From Rhodospirillales bacterium (GTDB lineage: Bacteria > Pseudomonadota > Alphaproteobacteria > Rhodospirillales > JASLQF01), in assembly GCA_030744625.1 (NCBI GenBank), contig JASLQF010000039.1, positions 1-53,390 on the forward strand: DNA of 53,390 nt. The letters are read 5' to 3'. Under the pieces are notes generated by a model. It searched no databases, had not been told where the DNA came from, and was given only the letters and a program-made list of their open reading frames with translations. Shown in pieces: positions 29,885 through 39,197 of this stretch; within the stretch, counting starts at the first letter, position 1; each line of letters starts with the position of its first letter. The position numbers and the translations under genes were made by a program.

Positions 29885-31528
29885 CTACGGCATTACCTTG
29901 AGGGACATCACCTTCTCGATCTCTTCGTCGCTCCACCAGTGGCGCATCATCCCTTCGGACGTTCCGATGTACTCCTTGGTGGGCTCGATCCCGTAGTTGC
30001 CCCACTTCTTGTTGACGTCCAGGCACCCTTGGGTGGCGGGCCGCGTCGTCGGCGGGAACTTGAGCGGAACCCCCTTGCCCACTCCATCGGAGCCCCAGAT
30101 CTCGCGGGGCGGCCAATGGTAGGGACGGGTCGCGTCGATGAGGACGCGATCCTGGAAGCCCTTCTCCTCGGGGGGGATGCGCGGGTCGAGGCGCGAACCC
30201 CGGTGGTTCTTCCAGACCTTGATGTCCTCGCTGGCCCGTGTGCGCCAAGCGATCGACCAGTTGACCATGTCCATGTTCCAGGGGTCGATGTCCTCGTCGA
30301 CGACGACGACGTGCTTGTACGCCCACACCGCCGCCTTGGAGCCCCAAATGGCGCTGGCGATGACGTCCGCGTGGCCCTCCATCAACGGCTTGATGGAGAC
30401 CACGCACATGCCGTAGCCGCAGCTGTCCAGGGGCATCGCCACCTCGATGACTCCCCTGACGGAGTTGCGCTCGAGGACGTCCCAGGCGAAGGCGGCGTGG
30501 CCGAGCGCCAGGGTCATGTGGTCCTCGTTGACCGGGTGGCCTTCGAGTGTGCCGCGGAAGATGGGGTCGTCGCGGTGGGTGATGGCGCGGGTGCGGAACA
30601 CCGGTTTGGGGCTGGCCACGTTGCCGTAATAGCCCGGATACTCGCCCGCCGGACCTTCCATCTTGCGCTCCTTGGGGTGGATGGTTCCCTCGATGACGAT
30701 TTCAGCGTTGGCGGGAACTTGAAGGTCCACGGTCTCGCAGGACACCACGTCCACGGCCTTGCCGCGCACGGCGCCGGCGATCTCCAGCTCACTTATCGGG
30801 TCGACGGTGGGACAGCAGCCGAGGAAGGTGAGTGCCGGCTCCTGGCCGATGACGACGGCCGCCTGCATGGGTTCGTCGGAGACGAGGTGCTTGAAGTAGT
30901 GTTCGCCGATGTGCTGGTTGGCCGGATCGAGCTGGATGCCGAGTTCCGTCTTGGAGTGCAGCATCATGCGGTACACACCGGCGTTTACCCAGCCCGTGGC
31001 GGGATCCTTGGTTATCACCGTGCCGAAGGAATTGAACAGCCGCCCGCCGTCGCGCTCGTTCCAATGCGGGGTCGGGAACATCTCGAGGTCGACGTCGTCG
31101 CCCGTGATGATGTGGTCCTTGACCGGACCCGTCTTGACGACGCGCGGCGCGATGTGAGCCGACGTGTCGGTGATGCGATCCTTGACCGTGCGCAGGATCT
31201 CGCCGCGGCTGGTGTTGCGGGGATCGAGCCCCAGCATCATGGCGGCACGGAACCACGAACGGAAGGCACCGGCAAAGACCTTGTTGGGCTTGGGGGCCTT
31301 GTAGTCCTTGATGTTATCGAACATGAGCGCCGGCGACGCATCGCCGTAAACGTCCCAGGTGCGCCGCACGATGGAGCCCAATTCGTACTTCCAGTCGACC
31401 TCGCCCTGCACCCGGGTCAGTTGCCCTTCGGCCTCCAAGGCGTCGATCCATTCGCGAATATCCTCGTAAGCGACGCGTGTGTCCCCGGAAGCCGCCTTCG
31501 ATTTCGGTTTAGCTGTCTTGGTTGTCAT
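29885..31528 (-). CDS. UbiD family decarboxylase
   Basis: A 547-residue protein of the UbiD family, reversible decarboxylases of (mostly aromatic or alpha,beta-unsaturated) acids that use prenylated FMN. Family marks are DVDLEMFPTPHWNERDGG, NAGVYRMMLHSKTELGIQLD, EGPAGEYPGYYG (Glu of the catalytic network), and HVVVVDEDIDPWNMDMVNWS (acidic metal/cofactor residues). An N-terminal Lys/Thr-rich stretch (TTKTAKPKSKAASGD) precedes the fold. Length is slightly longer than E. coli UbiD (497). The cofactor maker UbiX is not encoded in this window. GGGGAG precedes the ATG. Context with a CoA ligase, dehydrogenase and two carboxymuconolactone decarboxylase-like genes suggests catabolism, not ubiquinone synthesis. 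Confidence 0.93.
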   Translation of the reverse strand: MTTKTAKPKSKAASGDTRVAYEDIREWIDALEAEGQLTRVQGEVDWKYELGSIVRRTWDVYGDASPALMFDNIKDYKAPKPNKVFAGAFRSWFRAAMMLGLDPRNTSRGEILRTVKDRITDTSAHIAPRVVKTGPVKDHIITGDDVDLEMFPTPHWNERDGGRLFNSFGTVITKDPATGWVNAGVYRMMLHSKTELGIQLDPANQHIGEHYFKHLVSDEPMQAAVVIGQEPALTFLGCCPTVDPISELEIAGAVRGKAVDVVSCETVDLQVPANAEIVIEGTIHPKERKMEGPAGEYPGYYGNVASPKPVFRTRAITHRDDPIFRGTLEGHPVNEDHMTLALGHAAFAWDVLERNSVRGVIEVAMPLDSCGYGMCVVSIKPLMEGHADVIASAIWGSKAAVWAYKHVVVVDEDIDPWNMDMVNWSIAWRTRASEDIKVWKNHRGSRLDPRIPPEEKGFQDRVLIDATRPYHWPPREIWGSDGVGKGVPLKFPPTTRPATQGCLDVNKKWGNYGIEPTKEYIGTSEGMMRHWWSDEEIEKVMSLKVMP

Positions 31529-31695
31529 GGATCACTCCCCTGGATGGTGTTTTCTCTGGATACGTGCCGCCGCGACGCCAAGCGACCCACTTACACCTTG
31601 CATGGGCCGTCTGAACACGATCTTGGCCGGGGCGGATACTAGGAGCGCCCCCGGCCCCCCTTCCTTGACTTAGGTCAAAAAGAGGCGCCGCCCCC

Positions 31696-32073
31696 CTATT
31701 CTTCCTGTTCGTCGATAACCTCGCGGGCGATCTTGAATCCATCGAGGCCCGCCGGCACGCCGCAGTAGACGCTGACTTGCAGGAACACCTCCTGGATTTC
31801 CTCGACGGTGCATCCGTTGTTGAGGGCGCCGCGCACGTGGAGGCGCAGCTCGTTGGGGCGGCCAAGGGCGCACAGCATGGCGAGGTTGAGCATGCTGCGC
31901 GTCTTGTGGGTCAGCCCCGGGCGATTCCAGATGTGGTCCCAGCAGTACTCGGTCACCAGTTCCTGGAAGGGCATGGTGAAGTCGTTGGCCTGGGCCAGGG
32001 AGCGCTCCACGTAGGTGTCGCCGAGCACTTTCTTGCGGGTCTTCAGGCCGTTTTCGAATCGTTCGCTTGTCAC
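31696..32073 (-). CDS. Carboxymuconolactone decarboxylase family protein (PcaC-like)
   Basis: A 125-residue protein closely resembling PcaC, gamma-carboxymuconolactone decarboxylase of the protocatechuate pathway: FTMPFQELVTEYCWDHIWNR, RSMLNLAMLCALGRPNELRL, HVRGALNNGCTVEEIQEVFL and QVSVYCGVPAGLDGFKIARE. The translation start is GTG at 32073 with AAAGGAAG upstream. It lacks the CxxC of AhpD proteins, so it is a decarboxylase-type member; the other pca genes are not in this window, so the substrate may differ. It precedes the UbiD gene by about 170 bases in the same direction. Confidence 0.88.
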   Translation of the reverse strand: MTSERFENGLKTRKKVLGDTYVERSLAQANDFTMPFQELVTEYCWDHIWNRPGLTHKTRSMLNLAMLCALGRPNELRLHVRGALNNGCTVEEIQEVFLQVSVYCGVPAGLDGFKIAREVIDEQEE

Positions 32074-32129
32074 GGTTCTCTTCCTTTCTTTGTGGTCGTG
32101 AAGTTTTACGGAAATAGTTTGGCCTCGCT

Positions 32130-33032
32130 CTACGCCTTGTAATCGAGACCGAGGTCGCGGTAACGCTCGGGGTCTTCACCCCAGTCCTTGCGCACCTTGA
32201 CGAACAGGAACAGGTGCACGCGGCGCTCGAGAAGCTCTTCGAGCTCGGTCCGTGCCGCCTCGCCGATGGCCTTGATGCGCGCCCCGCCCTTGCCAAGCAC
32301 GATGGCCTTCTGGCTGGGGCGCTCGACGAATACCGATACTTCGACGCGCACGCTGCCGTCCTTGTTCTCCTTCCAGGATTCGGTTTCCACGGTGGACGCG
32401 TAAGGCAATTCCTGGTGTAGCTGGAGATACATCTTCTCGCGTGTGATCTCGGCGGCGAGCAGACGGCCCGGCATGTCGGAGAGCTGGTCCTCGGGGTACA
32501 GCCACGGCCCTTCCGGCACGGCGCCGGCCAGATGGGCTAGAAGGTCGGGCACGCCGCTGCCCGTCTTGGCCGAGACCATGAAGGTATGGATGAAGACGCC
32601 GCTGTCGTCGAGGGCGGCGGCGAGCTTGAAAAGGGCTGTTTTCTTGACCGCATCAACCTTGTTGAGGGCAAGGATGGCCTCGCTGTCTTCCGCCTGCAGG
32701 CGCTTGACGATGGCACGGGTGTCAGCGTCAAGGCCCGCGGCGCTATCTACTAGTAGAAGAATCAAGTCGGCCTCCTGGGATCCACCCCAGGCCGCCGCCA
32801 CCATGGCCCGGTCCAGTCTGCGCCGCGGCTTGAAGATTCCCGGCGTGTCGACAAGCACGAGCTGGGTAGCGCCCTCGATGCAAATGCCGAGTACGCGGGA
32901 GCGCGTCGTCTGCACCTTGGGGGTGACGATGGAAACCTTGGCGCCGACCAGGCGGTTGAGCAGGGTGGACTTGCCGACGTTGGGGGCGCCGACGATGGCG
33001 ACGAAGCCGCACCGCCGCGTCCCCTCAGCCAT
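32130..33032 (-). CDS. era: GTPase Era
   Basis: Ribosome-assembly GTPase that binds the 3' end of 16S rRNA, 300 residues. G1 is GAPNVGKST, the G2/G3 region has KVQTTRSRVLGI and DTPGIF, G4 is LNKVD, and the KH domain at the end contains VLGKGGARIKAIGEAARTEL. The ATG at 33032 overlaps the rnc stop by eight bases, the usual rnc-era arrangement. An open frame extending further upstream is out of frame inside rnc and was not used. Confidence 0.97.
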   Translation of the reverse strand: MAEGTRRCGFVAIVGAPNVGKSTLLNRLVGAKVSIVTPKVQTTRSRVLGICIEGATQLVLVDTPGIFKPRRRLDRAMVAAAWGGSQEADLILLLVDSAAGLDADTRAIVKRLQAEDSEAILALNKVDAVKKTALFKLAAALDDSGVFIHTFMVSAKTGSGVPDLLAHLAGAVPEGPWLYPEDQLSDMPGRLLAAEITREKMYLQLHQELPYASTVETESWKENKDGSVRVEVSVFVERPSQKAIVLGKGGARIKAIGEAARTELEELLERRVHLFLFVKVRKDWGEDPERYRDLGLDYKA

Positions 33033-33723
33033 CGTCGCCCGCCTTCCCGAAGGCATCGAGCATGGCCTTGGCCGCGCCTTGCTCGGCGGCGCGCTTGGAG
33101 GAGCCCGCGGCCCGCGCCGGGGGGCGCCCCTCGACGCGCACCTCGATGGTGAAGGTGGGGGCGTGCGCCGGGCCCTGGCGCTCGACGACGGCATATACCG
33201 GCAGCGCCAGACCTTGCCCCTGGGCCCATTCCTGCAACGTCGTCTTGGCGTCGACGGGCGGCACCGCGTCCTCGGCCATCAGGGGTCCCCAGCGCGCCCG
33301 GACGAAATCGGCGGCGGTCTCCCAACCGCCATCCAGGAACAGGGCGGCGATCACCGCCTCGCAGGTGTCGGCGAGCAGGTTGGGATTTTCACGGCCGCCG
33401 GCCTCGTCTTCCCCTTGCCCCAGGACGATGTGCGGGGCGAGGCCGATGTCGACGGCGATCCGGGCCAAGGCCTCGCGGCGCACCAGGGCCGTAAATCTTT
33501 TTGCCAAGGCCCCCTCGTCCTCGTCCGCGAAGCGTTCGCAGAGCAGGTCGGCGACGGCCAGCCCGAGCACCCGGTCGCCGAGGAATTCCAGCCTTTCGTT
33601 GGTGTGGCTGCGCCCGGACTGGTCGTGGGCCGTGCTGGAATGGGTCAAGGCCAGGCGTAGGAGCTGGCGTCGGGTAAAGCGATGCCCCAACGTCTTTTCG
33701 AGACGTTCAAGCTGGTCGCCCAT
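33025..33723 (-). CDS. rnc: Ribonuclease III
   Basis: Cleaves double-stranded RNA in rRNA maturation and mRNA control, 232 residues. The signature NERLEFLGDRVLGLAVADLL and the second acidic motif DTCEAVIAALFLDGGWE (catalytic Asp and Glu) are present. The dsRNA-binding domain begins DAKTTLQEWAQGQGLALPVY and includes GSSKRAAEQGAAKAML. Its start is six bases after the lepB stop, and it overlaps era. Confidence 0.97.
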   Translation of the reverse strand: MGDQLERLEKTLGHRFTRRQLLRLALTHSSTAHDQSGRSHTNERLEFLGDRVLGLAVADLLCERFADEDEGALAKRFTALVRREALARIAVDIGLAPHIVLGQGEDEAGGRENPNLLADTCEAVIAALFLDGGWETAADFVRARWGPLMAEDAVPPVDAKTTLQEWAQGQGLALPVYAVVERQGPAHAPTFTIEVRVEGRPPARAAGSSKRAAEQGAAKAMLDAFGKAGDDG

Positions 33724-33729
33724 GGTGCC

Positions 33730-34461
33730 TCAATTCAAGCCCGAGAAGATGCGGCCGAAACGTATGGACGACGGCCATTTCCAGAACTCCCAGACGCTGC
33801 CGTCGATGGAGAAGAACAAGAACTCGGCGCGTCCAACGAGGTTTACCATGGGCACGAAGCCGACGTCGCCAAACCGGCTGTCGCTCGATCGGTCGCGGTT
33901 GTCGCCCATGGCGAAGTAATGGCCCGCCGGCACCGTGTAGACGGGCGTGTTGTCGAAGGGGCTTTCGTCGGTCACCTCGAGGATGGGATGTTCGCGCCCA
34001 CCGGGCAAGGTCTCGATGTATTGCGCGATGCGCGTCACCCTGCCGTTCCCGTGCCGGGTGACGAAGTCCTCGACGCGCCGGCGCTTCACCGGCACGCCGT
34101 TGATGTGAAGGATGCCGTCTCTGAGCTGGATGCGGTCGCCCGGCAGGCCGATGAGGCGCTTAATATAATCGGTTTGGTTGTCGCGGGGCAGCTTGAAGAC
34201 GGCGACGTCGCCGCGCTGCGGCTCCGTGAAGGCGATGCGCCCGTCGATCAAGGGCAGGCTGAACGGCAAGGAATGCCTGCTGTAGCCCAAGGAGAACTTG
34301 GATACGAACAGGTAATCGCCGACCAGGAGCGTCGGGATCATGGAGCCAGAGGGGATATTGAACGGCTCGTAGGCGAATGTGCGCACGACAAGCGCGATGG
34401 CTGCGGCGTAGAAGGCGGTCTTGATCGCCTCCCGATAGCCGCCTTTCTTATCTTTTGACAT
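33730..34461 (-). CDS. lepB: Signal peptidase I
   Basis: Cuts signal peptides from exported proteins at the outer face of the inner membrane, 243 residues. One N-terminal helix (TAFYAAAIALVVRTFAYEPF) precedes the Ser/Lys catalytic pair: S40 in IPSGSMIPTL and K101 in DYIKRLIGLPGDRI. GHYFAMGDNRDRSSDSR is the conserved box E. The preceding gap of about 130 bases to acpS is AT-rich and contains a perfect TTGACA but no good -10 at the right distance. Part of the lepB-rnc-era block. Confidence 0.97.
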   Translation of the reverse strand: MSKDKKGGYREAIKTAFYAAAIALVVRTFAYEPFNIPSGSMIPTLLVGDYLFVSKFSLGYSRHSLPFSLPLIDGRIAFTEPQRGDVAVFKLPRDNQTDYIKRLIGLPGDRIQLRDGILHINGVPVKRRRVEDFVTRHGNGRVTRIAQYIETLPGGREHPILEVTDESPFDNTPVYTVPAGHYFAMGDNRDRSSDSRFGDVGFVPMVNLVGRAEFLFFSIDGSVWEFWKWPSSIRFGRIFSGLN

Positions 34462-34592
34462 TAAGTTTTATTTTTATCCTTTTGAAAAAACAAACTTCTT
34501 TGGGGTTCTTTTGGCTTGAGGCCCGACGATGAAGCCAGCCCAAGCCCATCCTGTCAAGCCATATCGCCGGCCCTCTTCATGGGGGTCGCGGG

Positions 34593-34994
34593 TCAGGGCT
34601 TGGGCACCGCCAGAATTACCACCATGGCCTGGGCGAAGAAGGATTCATCGGTCAGCGAAATGTCGATCTGGGCCGTCGTGCCGGGTGGCGTCAGCTCCTC
34701 GAGGCGGCGCTTGGCTCCCCCGGAAAGGGTCAGGAAAGGCTTGCCCGATGGCAGGTTGTCGACGCCGATGTCGCCCCAGAAGACGCCGCGCCTGAAGCCG
34801 GTGCCCAGGGCCTTGGCGCACGCCTCCTTGGCGGAGAAACGCTGCGCGTAGAGGGCGGCCGGATTGGGGCTGCGCGCGGCGCGCGCCCTTTCCGTCTGGT
34901 TGAAGACGCGGTCGGTGAAGCGGTCCCCGAAACGTTCGAGGGTGCGCTCGATGCGGCGGATGTCGACGAGGTCAGTGCCGATGCCGATGATCAT
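34593..34994 (-). CDS. acpS: Holo-[acyl-carrier-protein] synthase
   Basis: Transfers 4'-phosphopantetheine from CoA to acyl carrier protein, 133 residues. It starts [16 protein letters not shown] with the metal-binding Asp, has [15 protein letters not shown] and the [14 protein letters not shown] motif with the second acidic ligand, and ends [18 protein letters not shown]. It is 25 bases after pdxJ, the standard pdxJ-acpS order. Confidence 0.97.
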   Translation of the reverse strand: MIIGIGTDLVDIRRIERTLERFGDRFTDRVFNQTERARAARSPNPAALYAQRFSAKEACAKALGTGFRRGVFWGDIGVDNLPSGKPFLTLSGGAKRRLEELTPPGTTAQIDISLTDESFFAQAMVVILAVPKP

Positions 34995-35019
34995 GGTGAG
35001 CGCTGGTCCGGGGGCGCCG

Positions 35020-35769
35020 TCAGGCGATCCGCTGGCCGGAAGTTTCGGCCCGCGCCTTGTCCATCAGGGCCCGCATGCGCTTGATGCTGCTCTCCAGCCC
35101 GCCGAATATGGCCTCGCCGATCAGGAAGTGACCGATGTTGAGCTCGACGATGGTGGGGATGGCCGCCACCGGCCCCACGGTGTCGAAGGAAAGCCCGTGG
35201 CCGGCATGGCATTCGAGGCCGATATTTTCGGCATGGGTGGCGGCCGTAAGGATGCGCTCGAACTGGCGCGCGTCGTTCGCCGCTTCGCAGTAGGCGCCGG
35301 TGTGCAGTTCAACCACGGGGGCGCCGAGGGCCAACGCGGCATCAAGCTGCGCGGGTTCCGGTTCGACGAACAGGGAGGTCCGGATTCCGGCCTCGCCGAG
35401 GGCTTCGACATAGGGCGCCAGGTGTTGACGGCCGGTGACCGCGTCGAGGCCGCCCTCGGTGGTTCTCTCCTCGCGTTTTTCGGGGACGATGCACGCGGCG
35501 TGCGGCTTGTGGCGCAAGGCGATCTCCAACATCTCCGGGGTTGCCGCCATTTCCAGGTTGAGGGGCACGGTGATCTCGTGGCTGAGGCGGCTGATATCGT
35601 CGTCGGAGATATGGCGGCGGTCCTCGCGCAGGTGCGCCGTGATCCCGTCGGCGCCGGCCCGCACCGCGAGCTTGGCGGCGCGCACCGGATCCGGGTGGCT
35701 GCCGCCGCGGGCATTGCGGATCGTCGCCACGTGATCGATGTTCACACCAAGACGCAAATGGTGATTCAT
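35020..35769 (-). CDS. pdxJ: Pyridoxine 5'-phosphate synthase
   Basis: Closes the ring of vitamin B6 from 1-deoxyxylulose 5-phosphate and 3-amino-2-oxopropyl phosphate, 249 residues. Recognised by [20 protein letters not shown], the [14 protein letters not shown] segment (catalytic His and Arg), and [20 protein letters not shown]. The ATG overlaps the stop of the DUF2062 gene as ATGA, so translation is coupled. Confidence 0.97.
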   Translation of the reverse strand: MNHHLRLGVNIDHVATIRNARGGSHPDPVRAAKLAVRAGADGITAHLREDRRHISDDDISRLSHEITVPLNLEMAATPEMLEIALRHKPHAACIVPEKREERTTEGGLDAVTGRQHLAPYVEALGEAGIRTSLFVEPEPAQLDAALALGAPVVELHTGAYCEAANDARQFERILTAATHAENIGLECHAGHGLSFDTVGPVAAIPTIVELNIGHFLIGEAIFGGLESSIKRMRALMDKARAETSGQRIA

Positions 35770-36365
35770 GGTTTGGTCTCCAATTTGCCGCGCCGTTGCC
35801 GCGGCGCCCGCAGGTGGGGCCGACGATGCTGATAGGCCGCGATCGCTTCCCTCAACGGGAGATAGAAGACGAACCAGACGACGATGGCCGTCGGTATGCC
35901 GCCGGCCAGCATGGGCCAGAGTACCGGCCAGGCGATGTTCCAGTGATAGGCAAAGTCGGCGCGTAGGAAGGCCTCCATCATGGCGGCGAACTGGGCGCCG
36001 AAATCCATCGAATCGGCGCTCCTAGTCGCTTCTCCGGCACCCATCCAGTTACCGAGATTGTAAACCCACACCCAGATGAAGGGAAAGGTCCAGGGGTTTC
36101 CAACGGCGGTGCCGATGGCGGAAGCCAGTATGCTGCAGCGCATGGCCCAGGCCAACAACGCCGCCATCACGAAATGCAAACCGACGAACGGCGTGAACGA
36201 GACGGCGGCGCCGCACGCGAAACCGCCGGCGATGGCATAGGGCGTCCCGGGCAGCCGGCGAATTCTGTGCAGCAGGTAGTGGGTCGAACGCAGCCATCCG
36301 GAGCGCGGCCACAAGAGTTGCCGCGCCCGCTGGAAGAAGTTCAAATTCAACCGACGTCGAAACAT
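35766..36365 (-). CDS. DUF2062 domain-containing membrane protein
   Basis: A 199-residue inner-membrane protein, with [20 protein letters not shown] at the start, then [20 protein letters not shown], the most conserved DUF2062 stretch, and [20 protein letters not shown]. Three or four hydrophobic segments are seen, the last [20 protein letters not shown]. Function is unknown. The ATG at 36365 was preferred to a TTG at 36407 because the family usually starts MFRRR or similar, though no clear ribosome site precedes it. It lies between rsh and pdxJ, as in related alphaproteobacteria. Confidence 0.9.
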   Translation of the reverse strand: MFRRRLNLNFFQRARQLLWPRSGWLRSTHYLLHRIRRLPGTPYAIAGGFACGAAVSFTPFVGLHFVMAALLAWAMRCSILASAIGTAVGNPWTFPFIWVWVYNLGNWMGAGEATRSADSMDFGAQFAAMMEAFLRADFAYHWNIAWPVLWPMLAGGIPTAIVVWFVFYLPLREAIAAYQHRRPHLRAPRQRRGKLETKP

Positions 36366-36456
36366 AAGGTGAATATATGACAAACGGGAGCCAACCGAGA
36401 AGCCCAACGTTCACGGGGCGCCACGCCGGTGTCTGGCTCCTTGGCCGCCGGTCCGT

Positions 36457-38604
36457 TCAGCCGCCCGCCCGTTGCACGGAATTGATGACCGACGTCGCGC
36501 GCAAGGCCGCGATGATATAGGTGAGGTGTTGCACGTCCCGCACCTCGATATCGACCGTCATCTCGAAAAAATCAGCCGAGCGGTTGGTGATCTTGAGGTT
36601 GCTGATATTGCCGTCGTTCTTGGCGATGACCATCGACAGATTGCCCAGGCTTCCCTGTTCGTTGGTGACGGTGAGCTGGACCCTTCCCACGTGGAGGTCC
36701 GGCTGCTCGCTTTCCACCTCCCAGGAGACGTCGAGCCAGCGCTCCGGTTCGTCGGCGTACCCGACCAGGATGTCGCAGTCGATGGTATGGATGGTCACTC
36801 CCTTGCCCGTGGTGACGATGCCGACGATGCGGTCTCCGGGCAGCGGGTGGCAGCAGCCGGCATAGTGCATGGCCATACCGGGGATAAGCCCCTTGATGGG
36901 GATGGAGGCTTCCTTGGCCTTGTTCTTCTTGCGCCGCGCCCGGGAAAGGGGCACGACGTTCCAGCCCCTGCCCTTCTTCTTGGTGCCGGGGAAGACGGCT
37001 TCCATGACCTCGCGGCCGGTGTAGTGGCCGGCCCCCACCTTGGCGCAGAGGTCGGAGGTGCTGTTCGCCTGGAATTTCTTGAGAACCTCGTCAAGAGCCT
37101 TCTCGGAGAAATTGTAGCCTTCCTCCGCATATGCCTTCTCGAGGATGGCGTGGCCAAGCTTCAGATACTGATCGCGTTCCTTCGATCGGACGAAACGGCG
37201 GATGCGGGCGCGCGCCTTGCCGGTCACCACGAAGCGTTCCCACGTGAGTGACGGTGTTTGCGCCTTCGACGTGATGATTTCCACCTGATCGCCATTCTGA
37301 AGTTGAGTCCTGAGCGGCATCATGCGCCCGTTGACCTTGGCTCCGGCGCAGGTGTCGCCTACCTCGGAGTGGACGGCGTAGGCAAAATCCACCAGCGTCG
37401 CGCCGCTCGGCAGATTGATCAAATCGCCCTTCGGCGTGAAACAGAACACTTGGTCCTGGAACATCTCGAGCTTGGTGTGTTCCAGGAACTCTTCTGGCTC
37501 GGTGGCGTGCTCGAGGATATCCAGAAGTTCCCGGAGCCAACGGTATTGGCGGCCGTCGGTCTTGTCCGTGCCCTGCTTGTACTGCCAGTGGGCGGCGACG
37601 CCGTGCTCCGCCACCTCGTGCATTTCACGGGTGCGGATCTGCACTTCAATGCGGTGGCGCTGGGGCCCGAAGATGCTGGTGTGCAAGGAGCGGTATCCGT
37701 TGGGCTTGGGGGTGCTGATGTAGTCCTTGAAACAGCCTGGCACCATGGAATAGGCGCCGTGGATGACACCCAGTGTCCGATAACACTCTTCCTCCGTCTC
37801 GGCGATGACGCGAAACGCCATGATGTCGGATAGCTGTTCAAAGCCCACGTTCTTGTGCTGCATCTTGCCCCAGATCGCGTAAGGGGATTTCTCGCGCCCC
37901 GAAACCGCGGCCTTTATGCCCGCCTCCACCAACGTGTTCTGCAGTTCGATGATAACGCGCGACACCAGATCGCCACCCTCGGCGCGCAGGAATTCCAGCC
38001 GCGCCAGAATGGACTCGCGGGCGTCCGGATTGAGTTCGGTGAAGGCCAGGCCTTCGAGTTCGCTTTTCATTTCCTGCATGCCGATGCGCTCGGCGAGCGG
38101 GGAATAGATTTCCATGGTTTCCAGGGCGATGCGCCGCCGGGTGTCGGGATTTTCTATGTGATGAAGGGTGCGCATGTTGTGCAGCCGGTCGGCCAGCTTG
38201 ACCAGAAGGACGCGGATGTCCTCCGACATGGCCAGGAGCAGCTTGCGGAAGTTCTCGGCCTGGCTGGCATGATCGGATTGCAGCTCGATGCGCGTCAGCT
38301 TGGTGACGCCATCGACCAGCCGCGCCACGCCTTCGCCGAACTGAGATTCGATATCGGCGAGGGTAGCCGGGGTGTCCTCTATGGTGTCGTGGAGCAACGC
38401 CGTGATGATGGAGTCGCCATCCAGCTTGTATTCGGTGAGGATGCCGGCGACCTCGAGCGGATGGGAAAAATAGGAGTCGCCCGAGGCCCGCTTTTGCGCG
38501 CCGTGGGCCTTCATGGAAAAAACATAGGCGCGGTTGAGGGCATCCTCGTTGGCGCCTTTATCATAGCTTTTGACCCTTTCGACCAGCTCGAATTGCCGAA
38601 TCAT
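36457..38604 (-). CDS. rsh: Bifunctional (p)ppGpp synthetase/hydrolase (RelA/SpoT homologue)
   Basis: Makes and destroys the alarmone (p)ppGpp in the stringent response; 715 residues. The HD hydrolase domain has SHPLEVAGIL, ITALLHDTIEDT and LVKLADRLHNMRTLHHI, with all metal residues. The synthetase domain contains MAFRVIAETEEECYRTLGVI and FKDYISTPKPNGYRSLHT. The TGS domain starts VFCFTPKGDLINLPSGATLV, the zinc/conserved-Cys region is YAGCCHPLPGDRI, and the C-terminal ACT is VQLTVTNEQGSLGNLSMVIA onward. The residue before FKDYI, usually Arg in the RXKD motif of bifunctional enzymes, is Cys (TGT at 37732-37734). The start at 38604 has GAGGAG upstream. rpoZ lies 98 bases upstream, the usual rpoZ-spoT order. 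Confidence 0.97.
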   Translation of the reverse strand: MIRQFELVERVKSYDKGANEDALNRAYVFSMKAHGAQKRASGDSYFSHPLEVAGILTEYKLDGDSIITALLHDTIEDTPATLADIESQFGEGVARLVDGVTKLTRIELQSDHASQAENFRKLLLAMSEDIRVLLVKLADRLHNMRTLHHIENPDTRRRIALETMEIYSPLAERIGMQEMKSELEGLAFTELNPDARESILARLEFLRAEGGDLVSRVIIELQNTLVEAGIKAAVSGREKSPYAIWGKMQHKNVGFEQLSDIMAFRVIAETEEECYRTLGVIHGAYSMVPGCFKDYISTPKPNGYRSLHTSIFGPQRHRIEVQIRTREMHEVAEHGVAAHWQYKQGTDKTDGRQYRWLRELLDILEHATEPEEFLEHTKLEMFQDQVFCFTPKGDLINLPSGATLVDFAYAVHSEVGDTCAGAKVNGRMMPLRTQLQNGDQVEIITSKAQTPSLTWERFVVTGKARARIRRFVRSKERDQYLKLGHAILEKAYAEEGYNFSEKALDEVLKKFQANSTSDLCAKVGAGHYTGREVMEAVFPGTKKKGRGWNVVPLSRARRKKNKAKEASIPIKGLIPGMAMHYAGCCHPLPGDRIVGIVTTGKGVTIHTIDCDILVGYADEPERWLDVSWEVESEQPDLHVGRVQLTVTNEQGSLGNLSMVIAKNDGNISNLKITNRSADFFEMTVDIEVRDVQHLTYIIAALRATSVINSVQRAGG

Positions 38605-38702
38605 GGGCCTTCTCCTCGGTGCCCGACCGGCGAGAGGCGATCGAGCCATGGGACTCCGGTAGCGGTTCTCTCCCCCTCCCTTGCCACGAAACGGCGCCGC
38701 CG

Positions 38703-39164
38703 TTAGCCCTCGCCGTCCTTGACGTCGTCCGTGTCGGTTTCTTGCGGCGTTTCGTCGGCCGTCGGCGCGTCTTCGGCGTCGTCGGCGGCCGCCGCGTCCG
38801 TGTCCGCCGCGTCAGCGGCCTCGCCCTCCGTCACATCCTCGGGCAAACCCTCTTGCTTGGCGTCCTCTTCCATGGCGCCGCTGATTTCCTGCTGGATGGC
38901 GAGGAGGTCCATTTCCTCCTCTTCCGGTTCGTCGATCTCGATGTGCTTCTGCAAGCCCTTGACGACGGTCTGCTCCAGCTCGCTGGGATCGACGGTTTCC
39001 TCGGCGATCTCGCGCAAGGCGACGACCGGGTTCCTGTCGTCGTCACGCTCGAGCGTGAGCGTCGAGCCGGCGGAGATGGCGCGCGCCCGTTGCGCCGCCA
39101 TTATCACCAGATCGAAGCGGTTGGGAACCTTGGTGATGCAGTCTTCAACCGTTACACGAGCCAT
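38703..39164 (-). CDS. rpoZ: RNA polymerase omega subunit
   Basis: Small subunit that helps assemble RNA polymerase and takes part in ppGpp binding. The first 70 residues are typical: [20 protein letters not shown] and [20 protein letters not shown], with [16 protein letters not shown]. The remaining half is a strongly acidic Ala/Asp/Glu tail (for example [17 protein letters not shown]), making the protein 153 residues against roughly 90-130 in most relatives. GAGAGGA precedes the ATG. Followed by rsh. Confidence 0.96.
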   Translation of the reverse strand: MARVTVEDCITKVPNRFDLVIMAAQRARAISAGSTLTLERDDDRNPVVALREIAEETVDPSELEQTVVKGLQKHIEIDEPEEEEMDLLAIQQEISGAMEEDAKQEGLPEDVTEGEAADAADTDAAAADDAEDAPTADETPQETDTDDVKDGEG

Positions 39165-39197
39165 GAATTCCTCTCAGACATCAATTCGGGAACCCTG

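Noticed and set aside
29759..31642. 627-codon plus-strand frame opposite the UbiD gene
   Set aside because: No recognisable domain; composition typical of antisense GC-rich frames. The UbiD frame has all family motifs.
36366..36407. TTG at 36407 as the start of the DUF2062 gene
   Set aside because: Family proteins typically begin near MFRRR; the ATG at 36365 fits this, although neither start has a strong ribosome site.
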